Made by a program: the position numbers and the translations under genes
Part shown: in pieces, positions 46,342 through 57,603 of the stretch
Layout of the letters: every line of letters begins with the position of its first letter
Numbering within the stretch: the first letter of the stretch is position 1
Assembly: GCA_015488685.1 (NCBI GenBank)
Contig: WFNH01000089.1
Location: forward strand, 1-64,000
Reading direction: 5' to 3'
DNA length: 64,000 nt
Source of the DNA: Marinosulfonomonas sp.
GTDB taxonomy: Bacteria > Pseudomonadota > Alphaproteobacteria > Rhodobacterales > Rhodobacteraceae
Notes under the pieces: generated by a model
Database searches by the model: none
Told to the model about the DNA's origin: nothing
The model's input: the letters and a program-made list of their open reading frames with translations, nothing else

Positions 46342-47598
46342 ATGACCTACCACGCCAAATCAGAGTTTATGCGGGTGATGCTGGAACGCGGCTTTGTTGC
46401 CGATTGCACCGATTACCAGGCATTGGATGACGCGCTGATAAACGGGGTGGTGCCAGCCTATATCGGCTTTGACGCCACGGCGAAATCGCTGCATGTGGGC
46501 AGCCTGATCCAGATCATGATGCTGCGCTGGTTGCAGAAAACCGGCCACAAACCGATCGTTCTGATGGGCGGCGGCACCACCAAGGTGGGTGACCCGTCTT
46601 TCCGCGCCGATGAACGCCCGCTGCTGACCGAGGACCAGATCAACGCCAATATCGCCGGCATCAAACAGGTATTTTCCGGTTATGTCCGCTTTGGCGATGG
46701 TGAAACGGATGCGAAAATGGTCAATAACGCCGAATGGCTGGATGATCTGAACTACCTGTCATTTCTGCGCGACATCGGGCGGCATTTTTCGGTCAACCGG
46801 ATGCTGGCGTTTGAATCGGTGAAATCGCGGCTGGATCGCGAACAGTCGCTGTCGTTCCTTGAATTCAACTATATGATCCTGCAAGCCTATGATTTCCTTG
46901 AACTGAACCGCCGCTATGGCTGTTTGCTGCAAATGGGTGGCTCGGACCAATGGGGCAATATCGTCAACGGGATCGACCTGACCCGCCGCGTGCTGGACAA
47001 CCAGATTTTCGGCCTGACCACACCGCTGCTGGAAACCTCGGACGGAAAAAAGATGGGCAAATCGCAGGACGGTGCGGTCTGGCTGAATGCCGATATGCGT
47101 TCCCCTTACGAATTCTGGCAATTCTGGCGCAACACCACGGATGCCGATGTTGGCCGCTTCCTGAAGCTGTATACCGAACTGCCGGTCCAGGAATGTGAAC
47201 GCCTTGGCGCACTGGAAGGGGCCGAGATCAACGCAGCCAAGATCCGCCTTGCCAACGAGGTCACCACATTGGCCCACGGTGCCGAAGCCGCCAAAACCGC
47301 CGAAGCCACCGCCCGCGAAGTGTTTGAAAAAGGCGGCGTGGGGGATGACCTGCCAACCCTGTCGCTGACCACAGATGATATCGGCGACGGCATTTCCATC
47401 GTGCAACTGTTCGTCAAATCCGGTCTGGCCAAATCCGGCAAAGACGCCAAACGCCTGATCGCCGAGAATGGCGCCAAGATGAATGATGAACCTGTCACCA
47501 GCGCCGGCCTGATGATCACCGCTACCGATCTGGACGCAGCGATCAAACTGTCAGCAGGTAAAAAGCGTCATGCGCTGGTGTCTTTGACCGGCAGCTAA
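46342..47598 (+). CDS. tyrS: Tyrosine--tRNA ligase
   Basis: [26 protein letters not shown]...[15 protein letters not shown]4 domain. Confidence 0.98.
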   Translation: MTYHAKSEFMRVMLERGFVADCTDYQALDDALINGVVPAYIGFDATAKSLHVGSLIQIMMLRWLQKTGHKPIVLMGGGTTKVGDPSFRADERPLLTEDQINANIAGIKQVFSGYVRFGDGETDAKMVNNAEWLDDLNYLSFLRDIGRHFSVNRMLAFESVKSRLDREQSLSFLEFNYMILQAYDFLELNRRYGCLLQMGGSDQWGNIVNGIDLTRRVLDNQIFGLTTPLLETSDGKKMGKSQDGAVWLNADMRSPYEFWQFWRNTTDADVGRFLKLYTELPVQECERLGALEGAEINAAKIRLANEVTTLAHGAEAAKTAEATAREVFEKGGVGDDLPTLSLTTDDIGDGISIVQLFVKSGLAKSGKDAKRLIAENGAKMNDEPVTSAGLMITATDLDAAIKLSAGKKRHALVSLTGS

Positions 47599-47765
47599 AC
47601 TCACCACCGCTGGTGCAATTACGCAACGTCAAGAGAATAAGGGCGGGCAACATTCTGTTCGTCCTTTTACACTGTTCGCCCTTTAACATATCTAGTATCA
47701 GGCATATGCCATAATTACGTAATTATAAGACTCGCGAATTATTGAAAAGAATACAGGAGGGAATT

Positions 47766-48647
47766 ATGACCCCTAAGACACTTGCCATTGGTTTTCTTGT
47801 ACTTGGCTTTTCCACGATACAGGCATCTTCACAGGAATATTATGGAGCCATTGGGCTATCCTATCAGAACAATGATGGCGAAAATACGATTGGAAACCCA
47901 GCACCAGCAGTTGATGCTCCAAACAATGAACCGTTGGATTTTGGCCAGACACAAATCGACCTGACTTTTGGCGCACGGTTCAACAACGGATATTATGGCC
48001 AGCTTGATCTTAGCTATATGGAGACGGACGTTTTATCAATTGCAGACGATACACTACACGACGGCACAACAATTGCCCTGCGTGGCGGTCGCAACTTTGA
48101 CAGATACCGTTTAGGTGTATTCCTTGGGTATATCGACGCAACCATTGACAACACAATCGGTGATAACAAGGTATACCGGACATTTGGCGGTATCGAGGGA
48201 CGCTACGACATATCCCCGAAACTGTAGGCCACTGGTGAACTGGGTGGAATTGGGGGCCCCAAAGGCAACCATGGCAGCTTCCGCGGGGATGACGGCATCC
48301 ATTCCGGTAGCTATGTTATTGCAGGGATCGGGTATCAACTGAATGACAAGTTGTCTTTTGAAGGATCACTCGGTTATGCCGATGGAACAACGGATGACGA
48401 CCCAACATATGTCAAAATGGCCGGAATCGGTGTGAATTACACATTCAACAATCCGGCGATCACAGCATATGCCCGTTTGAATTTCACCGATTACTATCAG
48501 GCCGTAGAAGATGAGGGAATGTCGAACAACACCCTGAAACTGGGGATCAGTTACAAGTTCGGCGCAAAAGGTACCGGTACCAAACCGCTTCGCCCATTGG
48601 CGCCAATTGTTGACTGGCTGGGCTACACCGGTGGCCATCTGGAATAG
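47766..48647 (+). pseudogene. Outer-membrane beta-barrel (porin-like) protein interrupted by one in-frame TAG at 48225-48227
   Basis: Frame reads ...EGRYDISPKL*ATGELGGIGGPKGNHGSFRGDDGIHSGSYVIAGIGYQLNDKLSFEGSLGYADG... without frameshift; alternating beta-strand pattern on both sides. Confidence 0.75.
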
Positions 48648-48669
48648 TTTAAACAGCTGATTAAAAATC

Positions 48670-48701
48670 AAAACGCGGCTGCAAACATGTGGCCGCGTTT
48701 T
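48670..48701. terminator. Bidirectional terminator between porin-like and DUF3179 genes
   Basis: AAAACGCGGC ... GCCGCGTTTT. Confidence 0.8.
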
Positions 48702-49681
48702 TATTTTGGCAACATCCATTTGCCTTTCGGGAAAAACGCGTGAAACGCAAAGGCGAACATCACGTCATGGGGCACATCGCGCCCCTTGGCGTCGCGCACA
48801 CGAACCGTGCCAACGTCCTTGCCCTTGCCAATCCGCCGCGTATCCAGCGCCGAGGCCTGCCCTGACGCCCAGCTGATCACCAGCCCCGCCTCGCGCACTT
48901 CGCCCTCTTCACTTAACCGGCTCATCGGCCAGGCCCGCTTGCCGACCCGCACCACCCGCATCAGCGGCGGAATACCATGCGGCGGCATTTCCCCGTTGAA
49001 CAGGAACGGCCGCGCGGAACTGTCATAGCTGACGTAAGGGTTCTGCCCGTAACTGCGGCTCCAGTCAGGTTCATCCATCACCAGAGCATCAGGATTGCGC
49101 CTCTTGAACTCGCCCCAGCTTTCCATCCAGCTGGGCAGTTGTTTCAGCACCTTGCCCTTGTTTGCCCCGACAATACCGGTGCCGATCGCCTGTTGCCACC
49201 AGCTCTCGGTCTGTTTGTCATACATCACCATATCCGAATTGCGCAGCTTGCCGGACACGCCGAATTCCAGCGCCTTGCCCCCGACCCGCCGATCAAACAC
49301 CATGCCCGAATTGCACAGCGGGCAGAAGGTGACCGCCACCGGCACACCGCCCACCACATCGTTTACAATTTCATGCCAGAGCAGATAACGGATCGGATAG
49401 GCGCGCGGAGTCTGCCCCTTTATTTCAACCGTGATCACCGGTTCGCGCGGCTCGATGCGGGTTTCGGATGAAACCTTGCGAAACTTTGGATTGCTGATGG
49501 CCGGTATCCCGTCCTTGGGCGGACCGCCGGACAGGATTTCGCTCCAGTCCGTCACGCTGCTGCGGGAAAAATCGGTATTGGGCCATTCAGATTTCCAGCG
49601 GTCCGGGTTGGCGCTAGCCGTGGTGGCAAGTGCCGCCACAACGGCAGCAATCATTGGGAATATGCGTAGATGGCGGCGCAT
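48701..49681 (-). CDS. DUF3179 domain-containing exported protein
   Basis: YPIRYLLWHEIVNDVVGGVPVAVTFCPLCNSGMVFDR...LEFGVSGKLRNSDMVMYD. Confidence 0.92.
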   Translation of the reverse strand: MRRHLRIFPMIAAVVAALATTASANPDRWKSEWPNTDFSRSSVTDWSEILSGGPPKDGIPAISNPKFRKVSSETRIEPREPVITVEIKGQTPRAYPIRYLLWHEIVNDVVGGVPVAVTFCPLCNSGMVFDRRVGGKALEFGVSGKLRNSDMVMYDKQTESWWQQAIGTGIVGANKGKVLKQLPSWMESWGEFKRRNPDALVMDEPDWSRSYGQNPYVSYDSSARPFLFNGEMPPHGIPPLMRVVRVGKRAWPMSRLSEEGEVREAGLVISWASGQASALDTRRIGKGKDVGTVRVRDAKGRDVPHDVMFAFAFHAFFPKGKWMLPK

Positions 49682-49792
49682 GGGGCATCCTCCTTTTAGG
49701 GGTGGATGCAGGATGCCAGAGGGATCGGCGCAGGAATAGGCCTGCTCACGGTGGTTTGAAGGGGCGTGCGTCAGGCCCGCCCCTTCAAGGAT

Positions 49793-50416
49793 TTATTCGT
49801 CAACGACGGTGACTTTGGCCATATAATCGGGATCGATGACCAGTCCGTTTTGAGCCTTGTCCCCCAGCTTGATGTCGTTCAGCGTTGCAAGCCCGTCAAT
49901 AAGGCGTCCAACCACAGTATATTTGCCGTTCAGATTTTTTGCCGGACCAAACATGATAAAGAACTGGCTGTTGGCCGAATCCGGGCTGTTGGATCGCGCC
50001 ATCCCGACTGTTCCCAGCTTGAATGGAATATTCGAAAACTCGGCCTTCAGATCCGGCAAATCGGACCCACCGCGGCCAGCATTACTAATATCCCCATCCT
50101 GCTTGCCAAATTGCACGTCCCCTGTCTGGGCCATGAATTCATCGATCACACGGTGGAACACAACGCCGTCATAGGCACCGGATTTTGCCAGCTCAATGAT
50201 GCGTTCGACATGGGCTGGCGCAACATGGGGCAGCAGATCAATCACCAGCGTGCCTTTGGGTGTGCCATCACTGGCCGCAACCTCGATCACCAGATTGGGG
50301 CCGGGGGTGTCCTCGGCCAATGCTTTGCCGTTGGCACCGTCATAGAGGAAAAACGCCCCCCAGATCGCTGCGCCAAGCACCAGCATGGCAATCGGAAAAC
50401 CAAAGCCCTTAAACAT
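49793..50416 (-). CDS. Peptidylprolyl isomerase (cyclophilin), membrane-anchored/exported
   Basis: N-terminal TM segment; GVVFHRVIDEFMAQTGD...NSQFFIMFG. Confidence 0.92.
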   Translation of the reverse strand: MFKGFGFPIAMLVLGAAIWGAFFLYDGANGKALAEDTPGPNLVIEVAASDGTPKGTLVIDLLPHVAPAHVERIIELAKSGAYDGVVFHRVIDEFMAQTGDVQFGKQDGDISNAGRGGSDLPDLKAEFSNIPFKLGTVGMARSNSPDSANSQFFIMFGPAKNLNGKYTVVGRLIDGLATLNDIKLGDKAQNGLVIDPDYMAKVTVVDE

Positions 50417-50915
50417 CGGCAGCCACCTTCATGCTGATAATACGGTCGGGATTCATCGGCGGCTCGCCACGGGCGATTTTGTCGACATGCTCCATGCCGT
50501 CAATCACCTGCCCGTAAACGGTATATTGGCCGTTCAGGAAATCATTGGCGCCAAAGTTGATGAAGAACTGGCTGTTGGCGGAATCAGGATTTTGCGACCG
50601 TGCCGCCCCGATGCTGCCACGCGCATGTGGCACTTTGGAGAATTCAGCCGGAACATTGGGCATGTCCGAGCCACCTGTGCCGGCAGCACGCAGGTTGAAA
50701 TCCTTTTCCATGTTGCCGTTGGCCACATCGCCCGTCTGGGCCATGAAACCGTCAATCACACGGTGGAAACAGACATTGTCATAGGCGCCGGAACGGGCCA
50801 GCGTTTTCATCCGCTCGACATGCTGGGGGGCAACATCGGGCAGCAGCTCAATGGTGACTGTGCCGTCTTTGAGTTCCATCAGAATGGTATTTTCGGGGTC
50901 TTTGATCTCGGCCAT
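50409..50915 (-). CDS. ppiB: Peptidylprolyl isomerase (cyclophilin), cytoplasmic
   Basis: NVCFHRVIDGFMAQTGDVANG...NSQFFINFG; overlaps the adjacent cyclophilin gene. Confidence 0.93.
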   Translation of the reverse strand: MAEIKDPENTILMELKDGTVTIELLPDVAPQHVERMKTLARSGAYDNVCFHRVIDGFMAQTGDVANGNMEKDFNLRAAGTGGSDMPNVPAEFSKVPHARGSIGAARSQNPDSANSQFFINFGANDFLNGQYTVYGQVIDGMEHVDKIARGEPPMNPDRIISMKVAADV

Positions 50916-51067
50916 ATCGGCGCTCCTTTGATAGGGTGTTCATTCGAGGGGAACCTATGCGGGATGGCGCGGTTTTTAAAGGGGCAATACACTGTGCCAC
51001 ATTGACCCGAGGTTTGTGATAGGGTTTTGTAAGCGAGAAGCGGCGCAAAACCCAACGGAGGTCTGGC

Positions 51068-52261
51068 ATGGGCTGGAAAACACTCGATGATATCAATCTG
51101 GACGGTAAAACGGTTCTGGTGCGGGTCGATATCAACGTGCCTGTCAAGGATGGCGTAGTCACCGATGCCACGCGAATTGAGCGGATTGTGCCGACGATCA
51201 AGGATATTTTGGCGGCAGGAGGCAAACCCGTATTAATGGCCCATTTCGGTCGGCCCAAAGGCATGATAGTGCCGGAACTGTCGCTAAAGGTCACCCTGCC
51301 CGCGCTTGAGAAAGCTTTTGGCCAGCCGGTGATTTTCGCTGACGAAAGCGAAGGTAAACGCGCGGGGTCATGGATCAACGAAATGAACCCCGGTGATATT
51401 GTGCTGCTGGAAAACCTGCGCTTTCACCCCGGAGAAGAGGCCAATGACCCCGGCTTTGCCGCCGAACTGGCCAGCCTTGGGGATGTTTACTGCAACGACG
51501 CCTTTTCCGCCGCCCACCGTGCCCATGCCTCGACCGAAGGCATTGCCCACCTTCTGCCCGCTTGCGCCGGCCGGTTAATGCAAGCGGAACTAAGCGCGCT
51601 TGAAGCCGCTTTGGGCAATCCGGACCGACCGGTTTGTGCCGTTGTTGGCGGGGCCAAGGTTTCAACCAAACTGGATTTGCTAGGCAATCTGGTATCCAAA
51701 GTCGAATATCTGGTGATTGGCGGCGGCATGGCGAATACATTTCTGGCCGCGCAAGGCGTGGATATTGGCAAGTCACTGGCCGAACATGATATGGCGGATA
51801 CCGCCCTTGAAATTCTGGACAAGGCCAAAGCCGCCGGATGCGAGATTATTCTGCCTGTCGATATTATCGTCGCGTGGGAATTCAAGGAAAATGCCAAACA
51901 CAAAACCGTTTCGGTCAAGGCCTGCCCGCCGGATGCGATGATTCTGGATGCCGGCCCAAAGACAGTTGCCAAAATCAATGCAGTGATTGATGTTTCAAAA
52001 ACCCTGATCATGAACGGCCCGCTGGGGGTGTTCGAAATACCCCCCTTCCAAGAAGGCACCTTTGCCATGCTGGGTGAAATTGCCAAACGGACCAAAGCAG
52101 GCAAACTGGTTTCCATTGCCGGGGGGGGAGATACCGTTGCTGCAATCAATGCTTCGAATCATGCATGTGACTTCACCTATATCTCGACCGCTGGTGGTGC
52201 ATTTCTGGAATGGATGGAGGGCAAAACCCTGCCCGGGGTTGCCGCGCTGGAAGGGGCATAA
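51068..52261 (+). CDS. pgk: Phosphoglycerate kinase
   Basis: [23 protein letters not shown]...GGGDTVAAI. Confidence 0.98.
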   Translation: MGWKTLDDINLDGKTVLVRVDINVPVKDGVVTDATRIERIVPTIKDILAAGGKPVLMAHFGRPKGMIVPELSLKVTLPALEKAFGQPVIFADESEGKRAGSWINEMNPGDIVLLENLRFHPGEEANDPGFAAELASLGDVYCNDAFSAAHRAHASTEGIAHLLPACAGRLMQAELSALEAALGNPDRPVCAVVGGAKVSTKLDLLGNLVSKVEYLVIGGGMANTFLAAQGVDIGKSLAEHDMADTALEILDKAKAAGCEIILPVDIIVAWEFKENAKHKTVSVKACPPDAMILDAGPKTVAKINAVIDVSKTLIMNGPLGVFEIPPFQEGTFAMLGEIAKRTKAGKLVSIAGGGDTVAAINASNHACDFTYISTAGGAFLEWMEGKTLPGVAALEGA

Positions 52262-52355
52262 GTTTTTAGGGACTGATAGCGCCAACAGCATTGCACACCA
52301 CCGTATACCTTTATAGAGCGGTAGAAAAATCTGCTGCTCTTGAAAGGAATTCGCG

Positions 52356-53285
52356 ATGAAAGCGACACGGATTGTCCAGAAAATTCTATCGAATTACGAG
52401 GCCGACTGCCCTGGTGTAAAAGCCAACCTTTGCCGGATCCTGATGAATGGCAAACTGGGCGGCACCGGCAAGATGATCATCCTGCCGGTCGATCAGGGGT
52501 TCGAGCATGGTGCGGCACGCTCGTTCGCGCCCAATCCGGCGGCCTATGATCCGCATTATCACTACCAGCTGGCGATTGATGCAGGCCTGAACGCCTATGC
52601 CGCGCCTTTGGGGATGTTAGAAGCGGGTGCAGACACTTTTGCCGGTCAAATCCCGACCATCCTAAAGGCCAACTCGGCCAACTCGCTGATCCCGTCCGAG
52701 GCAGCCAAAGATCAGGCCATCACAGCCTCTGTTGATGATGCCTTGCGCATCGGGGCCTCGGCCATCGGCTTTACCATTTACCCCGGCTCGTCACAGGGGT
52801 TGGAAATGTTCGAGGAAATCTCGGCGATGCGCGAAGAGGCTGCGGCCAAAGGCGTCGCCACCGTGATCTGGTCCTACCCACGCGGCGAAGCACTGGACAA
52901 AGATGGCGAAACCGCAATCGACATTGCCGCCTATGCTGCGCAAATCGCCGCCCTGCTGGGTGCGCATATCATCAAAATCAAACTGTCCACCGATCATTTG
53001 TCCCTGCCCGCCGCCAAAAAGGTCTATGAGGACGAAAAGATCGACATCGCAACGCAAGCTGCCCGCGTGAAACATTGTATGGACGCCAGCTTTGCCGGTC
53101 GCCGCATCGTGGTGTTTTCCGGTGGCTCTAAAAAAGGCGCCGACAGCGTTTATGACGATGCCCGCGCCATCCGCGACGGTGGCGGCAACGGTTCGATCAT
53201 CGGGCGCAACACCTTCCAGCGCAGCCGTGAAGATGCGCTGGCAATGTTGGCCAAACTGGTCGATATCTACAAAGGCAAGGCCTGA
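52356..53285 (+). CDS. Class I fructose-bisphosphate aldolase
   Basis: ILPVDQGFEHGAARSFAPNPAAYDPHYHYQLAIDAG...IKIKLSTD. Confidence 0.93.
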   Translation: MKATRIVQKILSNYEADCPGVKANLCRILMNGKLGGTGKMIILPVDQGFEHGAARSFAPNPAAYDPHYHYQLAIDAGLNAYAAPLGMLEAGADTFAGQIPTILKANSANSLIPSEAAKDQAITASVDDALRIGASAIGFTIYPGSSQGLEMFEEISAMREEAAAKGVATVIWSYPRGEALDKDGETAIDIAAYAAQIAALLGAHIIKIKLSTDHLSLPAAKKVYEDEKIDIATQAARVKHCMDASFAGRRIVVFSGGSKKGADSVYDDARAIRDGGGNGSIIGRNTFQRSREDALAMLAKLVDIYKGKA

Positions 53286-53328
53286 GTGGCTGCGGGCTCG
53301 CCTGCGCCAAACAGACCAAGAAAACAGC

Positions 53329-53353
53329 AACCCTCTGGCCCCGCCAGAGGGTT
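53329..53353 (+). terminator. Terminator after aldolase gene
   Basis: AACCCTCTGG-ccccg-CCAGAGGGTT. Confidence 0.8.
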
Positions 53354-53492
53354 TCCTTTCAAATAGAGTCCAATAAGTCACAGGTAATGCAGTAAAATAT
53401 CGCTGATACAGCAATCAGGGGATTCACAATTACCTTGGCGTATGCCATTGTGTCCAAAGCCGCATCAAGACGGCATTTCGAGGCAAAACATA

Positions 53493-53795
53493 ATGACCAG
53501 TCACCGCAAATATCCCGCAATCGGGGGAATCCTTTACTTTGGGTTCGCCTTCATGCTTGGCCTGTATTTCGCCTTTGCCGCAATTCAGGGCGACTATGGC
53601 CTGTTTCGCCGCATTCAGATTGATGCCCAAGCCGATGCATTGCAAGGCGAATTGGCGGGCCTAAGCGAACAAGTACAGCGAATGGAAAACAAAACCCGCC
53701 GCATGTCTGACGATTTTCTGGACCTTGACCTGCTGGACGAACAGGCCCGCAACGTATTGGGCATGCTGCGCGCTGACGAAATCGTCATCCGCTAA
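53493..53795 (+). CDS. Septum formation initiator (FtsB/DivIC) family protein
   Basis: One TM segment followed by coiled coil and LDLLDEQARNVLGMLRADEIVI. Confidence 0.87.
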   Translation: MTSHRKYPAIGGILYFGFAFMLGLYFAFAAIQGDYGLFRRIQIDAQADALQGELAGLSEQVQRMENKTRRMSDDFLDLDLLDEQARNVLGMLRADEIVIR

Positions 53796-53834
53796 AATCT
53801 TTTCTCGCACTTCTTGCCGGTTTGTTATAGAATA

Positions 53835-53852
53835 TAGTTTAACACTAAACTA
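53835..53852. promoter_or_regulatory. Operator-like perfect inverted repeat upstream of pdhA
   Basis: TAGTTTA-acac-TAAACTA. Confidence 0.5.
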
Positions 53853-53879
53853 CTTAGCAAAACGCGAGGGCCTCCCCCT

Positions 53880-54899
53880 ATGGCAGCCAAGAAACCTTCA
53901 AAGAAATCAAATGTTTCCAAGGATGAACTATTAAAGTTCTATCGCGAGATGCTGTTGATCCGTCGATTCGAGGAAAAGGCGGGCCAGCTGTACGGCATGG
54001 GTTTGATCGGCGGGTTCTGCCATCTTTACATTGGGCAAGAGGCTGTGGTTGTCGGGCTTGAGGCCACCACCAAAGAGGGCGACAATCGCCTGACATCCTA
54101 CCGCGACCACGGCCATATGCTGGCTTGCGGCATGGACCCCAAAGGTGTGATGGCCGAGTTGACCGGCCGCGAAGGGGGCTATTCCAAAGGCAAGGGCGGC
54201 TCGATGCATATGTTCTCGAAAGAGGCGCATTTTTATGGGGGCCACGGTATTGTCGGCGCGCAGGTGCCAATCGGCGCGGGACTGGCCTTTGCCGATAAAT
54301 ACAAGGGCAACGACAACGTCACCTTCACCTATTTCGGTGATGGTGCCTCGAATCAGGGGCAGGTTTACGAAACGTTCAATATGGCGTCGCTGTGGAAACT
54401 GCCGGTGATTTTCGTGATTGAAAACAATCACTATGCGATGGGCACCTCGCTGGAACGCGGCTCCTCTACCCCCGAACTTTACACCCGCGGGCAGGCCTTT
54501 GGCATCCCCGGTGAATCGGTGGACGGTATGGATGTTCTGGCGGTGAAAGCGGCGGGCGAAAAGGCGGTTGCGCATTGTCGCGCCGGCAATGGTCCCTACA
54601 TTCTGGAAATGGTCACCTACCGTTATCGCGGCCATTCAATGTCGGATCCCGCCAAATACCGTTCCCGCGAGGAAGTGCAGAAAATGCGCGCGGAACACGA
54701 CGCGATTGATCATGTGCGCCAGATATTGTTGCAGGGCAAATATGCCTCCGAGGATGATCTGAAAGCGATTGATAAAGAGATCAAGGCGGTGGTGAATGAC
54801 TCTGCCGATTTTGCCCGCGAAAGTCCGGAACCGGACCCAAGCGAATTGTGGACAGACATCTACGCAGACGCGCAACCATCGGATAAGACGGAGAAATAA
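53880..54899 (+). CDS. pdhA: Pyruvate dehydrogenase E1 component subunit alpha
   Basis: FEEKAGQLYGMGLIGGFCHLYIGQEA...GDGASNQGQVYE...RYRGHSMSDP; ORF start 53880, near-perfect match to other alphaproteobacterial PdhA motifs from memory. Confidence 0.97.
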   Translation: MAAKKPSKKSNVSKDELLKFYREMLLIRRFEEKAGQLYGMGLIGGFCHLYIGQEAVVVGLEATTKEGDNRLTSYRDHGHMLACGMDPKGVMAELTGREGGYSKGKGGSMHMFSKEAHFYGGHGIVGAQVPIGAGLAFADKYKGNDNVTFTYFGDGASNQGQVYETFNMASLWKLPVIFVIENNHYAMGTSLERGSSTPELYTRGQAFGIPGESVDGMDVLAVKAAGEKAVAHCRAGNGPYILEMVTYRYRGHSMSDPAKYRSREEVQKMRAEHDAIDHVRQILLQGKYASEDDLKAIDKEIKAVVNDSADFARESPEPDPSELWTDIYADAQPSDKTEK

Positions 54900-54902
54900 T
54901 AC

Positions 54903-56267
54903 ATGGCAATCGAAATTCTAATGCCCGCGCTTTCCCCGACGATGGAAGAGGGCACACTGGCGAAATGGCTGGTAAAAGAAGGGGATGTGATCGAGGCCGG
55001 CATGGTGATTGCCGAAATCGAAACCGATAAGGCTACGATGGAATTCGAGGCGGTTGACGAAGGTATCATGGGCAAAATCCTGATTCCCGAAGGCACCGAA
55101 GGCGTCAAGGTCAATATGCCGATTGCCGTGCTGCTCGATGAGGGCGAGGATGCCGATACCATCCCCGAACCCGCTGCCGCACCGGTTGCAGCCCCTGCCC
55201 CGGCGCCCGAAGCCATCCCTGCACAGGCGGCCGCACCCGTAGAGATCACGACCCCGCAAGATCCCGAAATCCCCGAAGGCACGGAAATGAAACCAACCAC
55301 CGTGCGCGAAGCCCTGCGCGACGCAATGGCCGAAGAAATGCGCCGCGATGAAACCGTCTATCTGATGGGGGAAGAAGTCGCGCAATATCAGGGCGCCTAT
55401 AAGGTGTCACAAGGGCTGCTGGACGAATTCGGCGAAAAGCGGGTGATCGACACACCGATCACCGAACACGGGTTTACCGGTATCGCTGTTGGTGCCTCTT
55501 TTGGCGGGCTGAAGCCGATTGTTGAATATATGACTTTCAACTTTGCCATGCAGGCGATGGACCAGATCGTCAATTCCGCCGCCAAGACGCTATACATGTC
55601 TGGTGGCCAGATGGGCGCGCATATCGTGTTTCGCGGGGCCAATGGTGCCGCTTCCCGCGTTGGCGCGCAACACAGTCAGGATTACGCCGCGTGGTATGCG
55701 CAAATTCCGGGGCTGAAGGTGGTGATGCCTTATTCCGCCGCCGATGCCAAGGGCCTGCTGAAAACCGCGATCCGCGATCCCAATCCGGTGATTTTTCTGG
55801 AAAATGAAATCCTTTACGGCCAGACTTTCGATGTGCCGGTGCTGGACGATTACACCATCCCCTTCGGCGTTGCCAAAATCTGGCGCGAAGGCACGGATGT
55901 GACCATCGTCAGTTTCGGCATCGGCATGAAATACGCATTGGAAGCGGCGGACCGTTTGGCACAGGATGGAATTTCAGCCGAGGTCATCGACCTGCGCACC
56001 CTGCGCCCGATGGACACTGCTACGGTGATAAAATCCGTCATGAAAACAAACCGTTGCGTCACGGTCGAAGAGGGCTGGCCGGTTGGCTCTATCGGCAATC
56101 ACATCTCTGCCGTGCTGATGCAGGAGGCGTTTGATTATCTCGATGCCCCGGTGATCAACTGCACCGGCAAGGACGTTCCGATGCCCTATGCCGCCAACCT
56201 TGAAAAACTGGCGCTGGTGACAACCGACGAGGTTGTCCAAGCCGTCCACCAAGTCACCTATCGTTAA
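54903..56267 (+). CDS. pdhB: Pyruvate dehydrogenase E1 component subunit beta with N-terminal lipoyl domain
   Basis: Lipoyl [10 protein letters not shown], then [23 protein letters not shown]. Confidence 0.97.
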   Translation: MAIEILMPALSPTMEEGTLAKWLVKEGDVIEAGMVIAEIETDKATMEFEAVDEGIMGKILIPEGTEGVKVNMPIAVLLDEGEDADTIPEPAAAPVAAPAPAPEAIPAQAAAPVEITTPQDPEIPEGTEMKPTTVREALRDAMAEEMRRDETVYLMGEEVAQYQGAYKVSQGLLDEFGEKRVIDTPITEHGFTGIAVGASFGGLKPIVEYMTFNFAMQAMDQIVNSAAKTLYMSGGQMGAHIVFRGANGAASRVGAQHSQDYAAWYAQIPGLKVVMPYSAADAKGLLKTAIRDPNPVIFLENEILYGQTFDVPVLDDYTIPFGVAKIWREGTDVTIVSFGIGMKYALEAADRLAQDGISAEVIDLRTLRPMDTATVIKSVMKTNRCVTVEEGWPVGSIGNHISAVLMQEAFDYLDAPVINCTGKDVPMPYAANLEKLALVTTDEVVQAVHQVTYR

Positions 56268-56279
56268 GGGAGCCGCACA

Positions 56280-57545
56280 ATGCCGACAGAAATCCTGATG
56301 CCCGCACTCTCCCCCACGATGGAGGAAGGCACGCTTGCAAAATGGCTGGTGAAAGAGGGCGACACGGTTCAATCCGGCGACCTGATTGCCGAAATCGAAA
56401 CCGACAAGGCGACGATGGAATTCGAGGCCGTGGACGAAGGGATCGTCGGCAAACTGCTGGTGCCCGAGGGCACAGAAGGGGTCAAGGTCAACACCCCGAT
56501 TGCCGTGCTGCTTGAAGATGGTGAAACGGCAGATGACATCACCGATACAGCGACAAAACCCACCGCTGCCCCGGCCCCCGCACCGGGGCCAGCTGTGGTA
56601 AAACCCGAAAAAACAGCACCCGTTTCTGCCCCAAAATCAGACGGCAAACGCATCTTCGCCTCGCCTCTGGCCCGCCGGATTGCCGCTGGCAAAGGCATTG
56701 ACCTGACCCAGATCACCGGCTCCGGCCCGCACGGGCGCGTCGTCAAAGCCGATGTTCTGGAACAGCCCGCCGCACCTGTGGCCGCAGCGCCCGCATCCGC
56801 CCCGATGCCCACCGGCCCTGCCACCGATGTTCTGACCAAAATCTACGCTGATCGGAACTATCAGGAAATCCCCCTGAACGGCATGCGCAAAACCATCGCC
56901 GCCCGCCTGACCGAAGCCAAACAGTCGATCCCGCATTTCTACCTGCGCCGCGACATCCGCATCGACGCATTGCTTCAGGGCCGCGCCCTGATCAACAAGC
57001 AACTGGAAGCCAAGGGGCTGAAAATCTCGGTCAATGATTTCATCATCAAGGCCTGCGCCATGGCCCTGCAATCGCTGCCAAAGGCCAACGCAATCTGGGC
57101 GGGTGACCGGCTGTTCCAACTGAAGCCCTCGGATGTGGCCGTGGCCGTGGCTGTGGATGACGGGCTGTTCACACCGGTGATCAAGGACGCCGAAACCAAA
57201 ACCCTGTCCCAGCTTTCAGTCGAGATGAAAGACCTGGCCACCCGCGCCCGCGAAGGCAAACTGTCCCCTCACGAATACCTTGGTGGCAGCTTTGCAATTT
57301 CCAATCTGGGCATGTTCGGGATCGACAATTTCGACGCCGTAATCAACCCGCCGCACGGGGCCATTCTGGCCGTCGGGGCAGGCGTGAAGAAACCCGTGGT
57401 CGGCAAGGATGGCGAATTGTCCGTGGCCACGGTGATGTCGGTCACCCTGTCGGTTGATCACCGTGTGATCGACGGGGCGCTTGGGGCAACCCTGTTGGAT
57501 GCCATCGTCAACAATCTGGAAAACCCGGTCTCGATGCTGGCCTGA
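56280..57545 (+). CDS. pdhC: Pyruvate dehydrogenase E2 (dihydrolipoamide acetyltransferase)
   Basis: Lipoyl domain, [35 protein letters not shown]3-binding domain, [11 protein letters not shown] catalytic motif. Confidence 0.97.
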   Translation: MPTEILMPALSPTMEEGTLAKWLVKEGDTVQSGDLIAEIETDKATMEFEAVDEGIVGKLLVPEGTEGVKVNTPIAVLLEDGETADDITDTATKPTAAPAPAPGPAVVKPEKTAPVSAPKSDGKRIFASPLARRIAAGKGIDLTQITGSGPHGRVVKADVLEQPAAPVAAAPASAPMPTGPATDVLTKIYADRNYQEIPLNGMRKTIAARLTEAKQSIPHFYLRRDIRIDALLQGRALINKQLEAKGLKISVNDFIIKACAMALQSLPKANAIWAGDRLFQLKPSDVAVAVAVDDGLFTPVIKDAETKTLSQLSVEMKDLATRAREGKLSPHEYLGGSFAISNLGMFGIDNFDAVINPPHGAILAVGAGVKKPVVGKDGELSVATVMSVTLSVDHRVIDGALGATLLDAIVNNLENPVSMLA

Positions 57546-57603
57546 CAATCAACCTGGAACTGGCGAAGGCAAAAACCGCTACTGCGCCAGTTTCCTTTCA
57601 ATA

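Noticed and set aside
49793-50915. Tandem cyclophilins as an unusual duplication
   Set aside because: A membrane-anchored plus cytosolic PPIase pair is common in this group.
52120-52130. G8 homopolymer inside pgk as a phase-variation site
   Set aside because: It encodes the conserved GGGD motif of an essential enzyme; the frame is intact and slippage would be lethal.
54903-55170. Lipoyl domain on the E1-beta subunit as a novel fusion
   Set aside because: Known arrangement in alphaproteobacterial PDH operons.
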